Origin: Actinomadura bangladeshensis
GTDB lineage: Bacteria > Actinomycetota > Actinomycetes > Streptosporangiales > Streptosporangiaceae
NCBI RefSeq assembly: GCF_004348335.1
Contig: NZ_SMJW01000019.1
Coordinates: 1 to 53,745, forward strand
Reading direction: 5' to 3'
Length of the DNA: 53,745 bases
The notes below the pieces were generated by a model. The model saw only the letters and a list, made by a program, of their open reading frames with translations, was not told where the DNA came from and did no database searches. Shown here piece by piece: positions 52,741 to 53,745 of this stretch; positions within the stretch are counted from its first letter, which is position 1; each line of letters opens with the position of its first letter. The position numbers and the translations under genes were made by a program.

Positions 52741-53610
52741 TCAGGTCGCGCGGTAGTGGCGCCGTAGGGCGATCCCGGCCGCGACGCCGCCCGCCAGTGC
52801 GCCCGCGCCCGCGGCGGCCGGCAGTGCGACCATCGTCACCTTGCGCCCGGTGCGGAAGTCGTGGATCGGCCAGCCGTGCTCCTTGGCGTGGGCGCGCAGT
52901 TCGGCGTCGGGGTTGACGGCGTGCGGGTGCCCGACCACGGTCAGCATCGGCAGGTCGTTGATCGAGTCGCTGTAGGCGGAGCAGCGCGCGAGGTCGAGGC
53001 CCTCCCGCTGGGCGAGCGCCCGGACGGCCTCCGCCTTCGCCGGCCCGTGCAGCAGGTTCCCGACGAGCCGCCCGGTGTAGAGGCCCTCGCGGGTCTCGGC
53101 GACGGTGCCGAGCGCGCCGGTGAGGCCGAGGCGGTGCGCGATCGTCCGGGCGACCTCGACGGGCGTGGCGGTGACGAGCCACACCTGCTGGCCGGCGTCC
53201 AGGTGCTGGAGCGCGAGGGTGCGGGTGCCGTGCCAGATGCGGTCGGCCATCACCTCGTCGTAGATCTCCTCGCTGAGCGTGACGATCTGGGCGACCTTCT
53301 GCCCGGCGACGAACGCGAGCGCGGCCTCCTTGGCGCTGCCGATGTGCTCGGAGTTCTCGGTGCCGCGCATCCGGAACAGGGCCTGCCCCCACGCGAACAT
53401 CGCGAGGTCGCGCATGGTGAACAGCTTGCGGGCGGCGAGGCCGCGCGCGAAGTAGTAGATGGACGCGCCCCGCATCATCGTGTTGTCGACGTCGAAGAAC
53501 GCGGCGGCGGCGGGGTCGGGCACGGGCAGCGGACCGGGCGGGGCCGCTGCCGCGGCGGCGGCCTCCCCGGCGCTCTTGTGGTCCACGTCGCGTTGCCAGA
53601 ATCGCCGCAT
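52741..53610 (-). CDS. HAD-superfamily IB hydrolase (SerB1-like)
   Basis: A 289-residue phosphatase of the HAD-IB group. FFDVDNTMMRG holds the nucleophile Asp (DxDxT), VWLVTATPVEVARTIA is motif II, HGPAKAEAVRALAQREGLDL carries the motif III Lys, and CSAYSDSINDLPMLTVVGHP is motif IV. A C-terminal hydrophobic stretch (LPAAAGAGALAGGVAAGIAL) may anchor it to the membrane. The ATG at 53610 is chosen because TAGGCT lies 7 nt before it, giving a leaderless mRNA. From memory it matches M. tuberculosis Rv0505c (serB1), part of the proC-bS22-galE2 neighbourhood. Confidence 0.9.
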   Translation of the reverse strand: MRRFWQRDVDHKSAGEAAAAAAAPPGPLPVPDPAAAAFFDVDNTMMRGASIYYFARGLAARKLFTMRDLAMFAWGQALFRMRGTENSEHIGSAKEAALAFVAGQKVAQIVTLSEEIYDEVMADRIWHGTRTLALQHLDAGQQVWLVTATPVEVARTIAHRLGLTGALGTVAETREGLYTGRLVGNLLHGPAKAEAVRALAQREGLDLARCSAYSDSINDLPMLTVVGHPHAVNPDAELRAHAKEHGWPIHDFRTGRKVTMVALPAAAGAGALAGGVAAGIALRRHYRAT

Positions 53611-53620
53611 GAGGCGAAGC

Positions 53621-53745
53621 CTAGTCAACCGCCTCCCCGCGACCGTCCTCCCGGCGATGATTGCGACGGTCTTCACCCCGGTCGCCCGCGGCCGCCATCA
53701 GCCGTTCACGCAGCACCTCGCGAAAACGCGGATCCGGCCCCGGCC
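53621..53745 (-). CDS. Partial C-terminal coding end
   Basis: A minus-strand frame is open from the window edge to a TAG at 53623-53621, reading GPDPRFREVLRERLMAAAGD then RGEDRRNHRREDGREAVD. The DPRFREVLRERLM part resembles a motif near the middle of actinomycete RsbN/DUF5667-type anti-sigma proteins, but the text ends soon after. It is the end of a gene that lies mostly outside the window, or a frameshifted one. Confidence 0.35.
   Translation of the reverse strand, partial: PGPDPRFREVLRERLMAAAGDRGEDRRNHRREDGRGEAVD

Overview
The window is high-GC actinomycete DNA, most likely from a filamentous genus such as Actinomadura (Thermomonosporaceae). This is inferred from strong GC bias at third codon positions, GTG/TTG starts, many apparently leaderless promoters (a TANNNT -10 box 6-8 nt before the start codon), Lsr2, ClpC, bS22, a BldC-like HTH protein, a spore-associated-protein-like exported protein and XRE/DUF397 clusters. 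The first 52 bases are not genomic: they match an Illumina Nextera i5 adapter plus the Tn5 mosaic end, so the contig starts inside nadB.

Left block (53-23259) is a conserved chromosomal backbone: nadB(partial)-nadC-coaX-lysS, lsr2, clpC, mutY, disA and radA, in an order that from memory resembles M. tuberculosis Rv3600-Rv3585. Lineage-specific genes are threaded through it: a cytochrome P450, a LacI regulator, a 76-aa LuxR-type HTH protein, an NlpC/P60 hydrolase behind a leader resembling the 3' half of the c-di-AMP (ydaO/yuaA) riboswitch, an ArgA-like GNAT, two RDD membrane proteins, a wHTH-nucleotidyltransferase, an adenosine deaminase-like enzyme and a NADAR-domain protein. DisA makes c-di-AMP, so maker and possible sensor are both present.

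Middle block (23290-38553): alpha/beta hydrolase, methyltransferase, sugar-phosphate isomerase-like TIM barrel + TetR, an ABC exporter pair, an LCP ligase, proline dehydrogenase and proC, small membrane proteins, an HSL-type esterase, AcuC + a phosphatase-like protein, a BldC-like HTH protein with a possible 20-codon leader ORF, bS22, a GalE2-like epimerase and a PlsC-like acyltransferase. From memory, proC / HTH / bS22 / epimerase / acyltransferase / HAD hydrolase follows M. tuberculosis Rv0500-Rv0505c.

Right block (38550-52740) separates that set from its HAD-IB hydrolase (52741-53610) and looks like an accessory region. It holds an ECF41-like sigma factor, LtrA, a proline iminopeptidase, two exported proteins, tandem RNHCP proteins, a three-gene RsbW-like cluster, an XRE + 2xDUF397 cluster and a Nudix enzyme. 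These are followed by a divergent pair of a 58-aa ribbon-helix-helix repressor and an intact TnpB RNA-guided nuclease, whose predicted omega-RNA end abuts an XhoI/PaeR7I-like type II restriction-modification operon. The stretch ends in decayed fragments: an integrase-accessory remnant, a truncated membrane protein and a frameshifted lipoprotein. The RHH-TnpB-R-M junction (46.7-50.7 kb) is the most promising place for an undescribed arrangement. I saw no tRNA, rRNA or CRISPR array.
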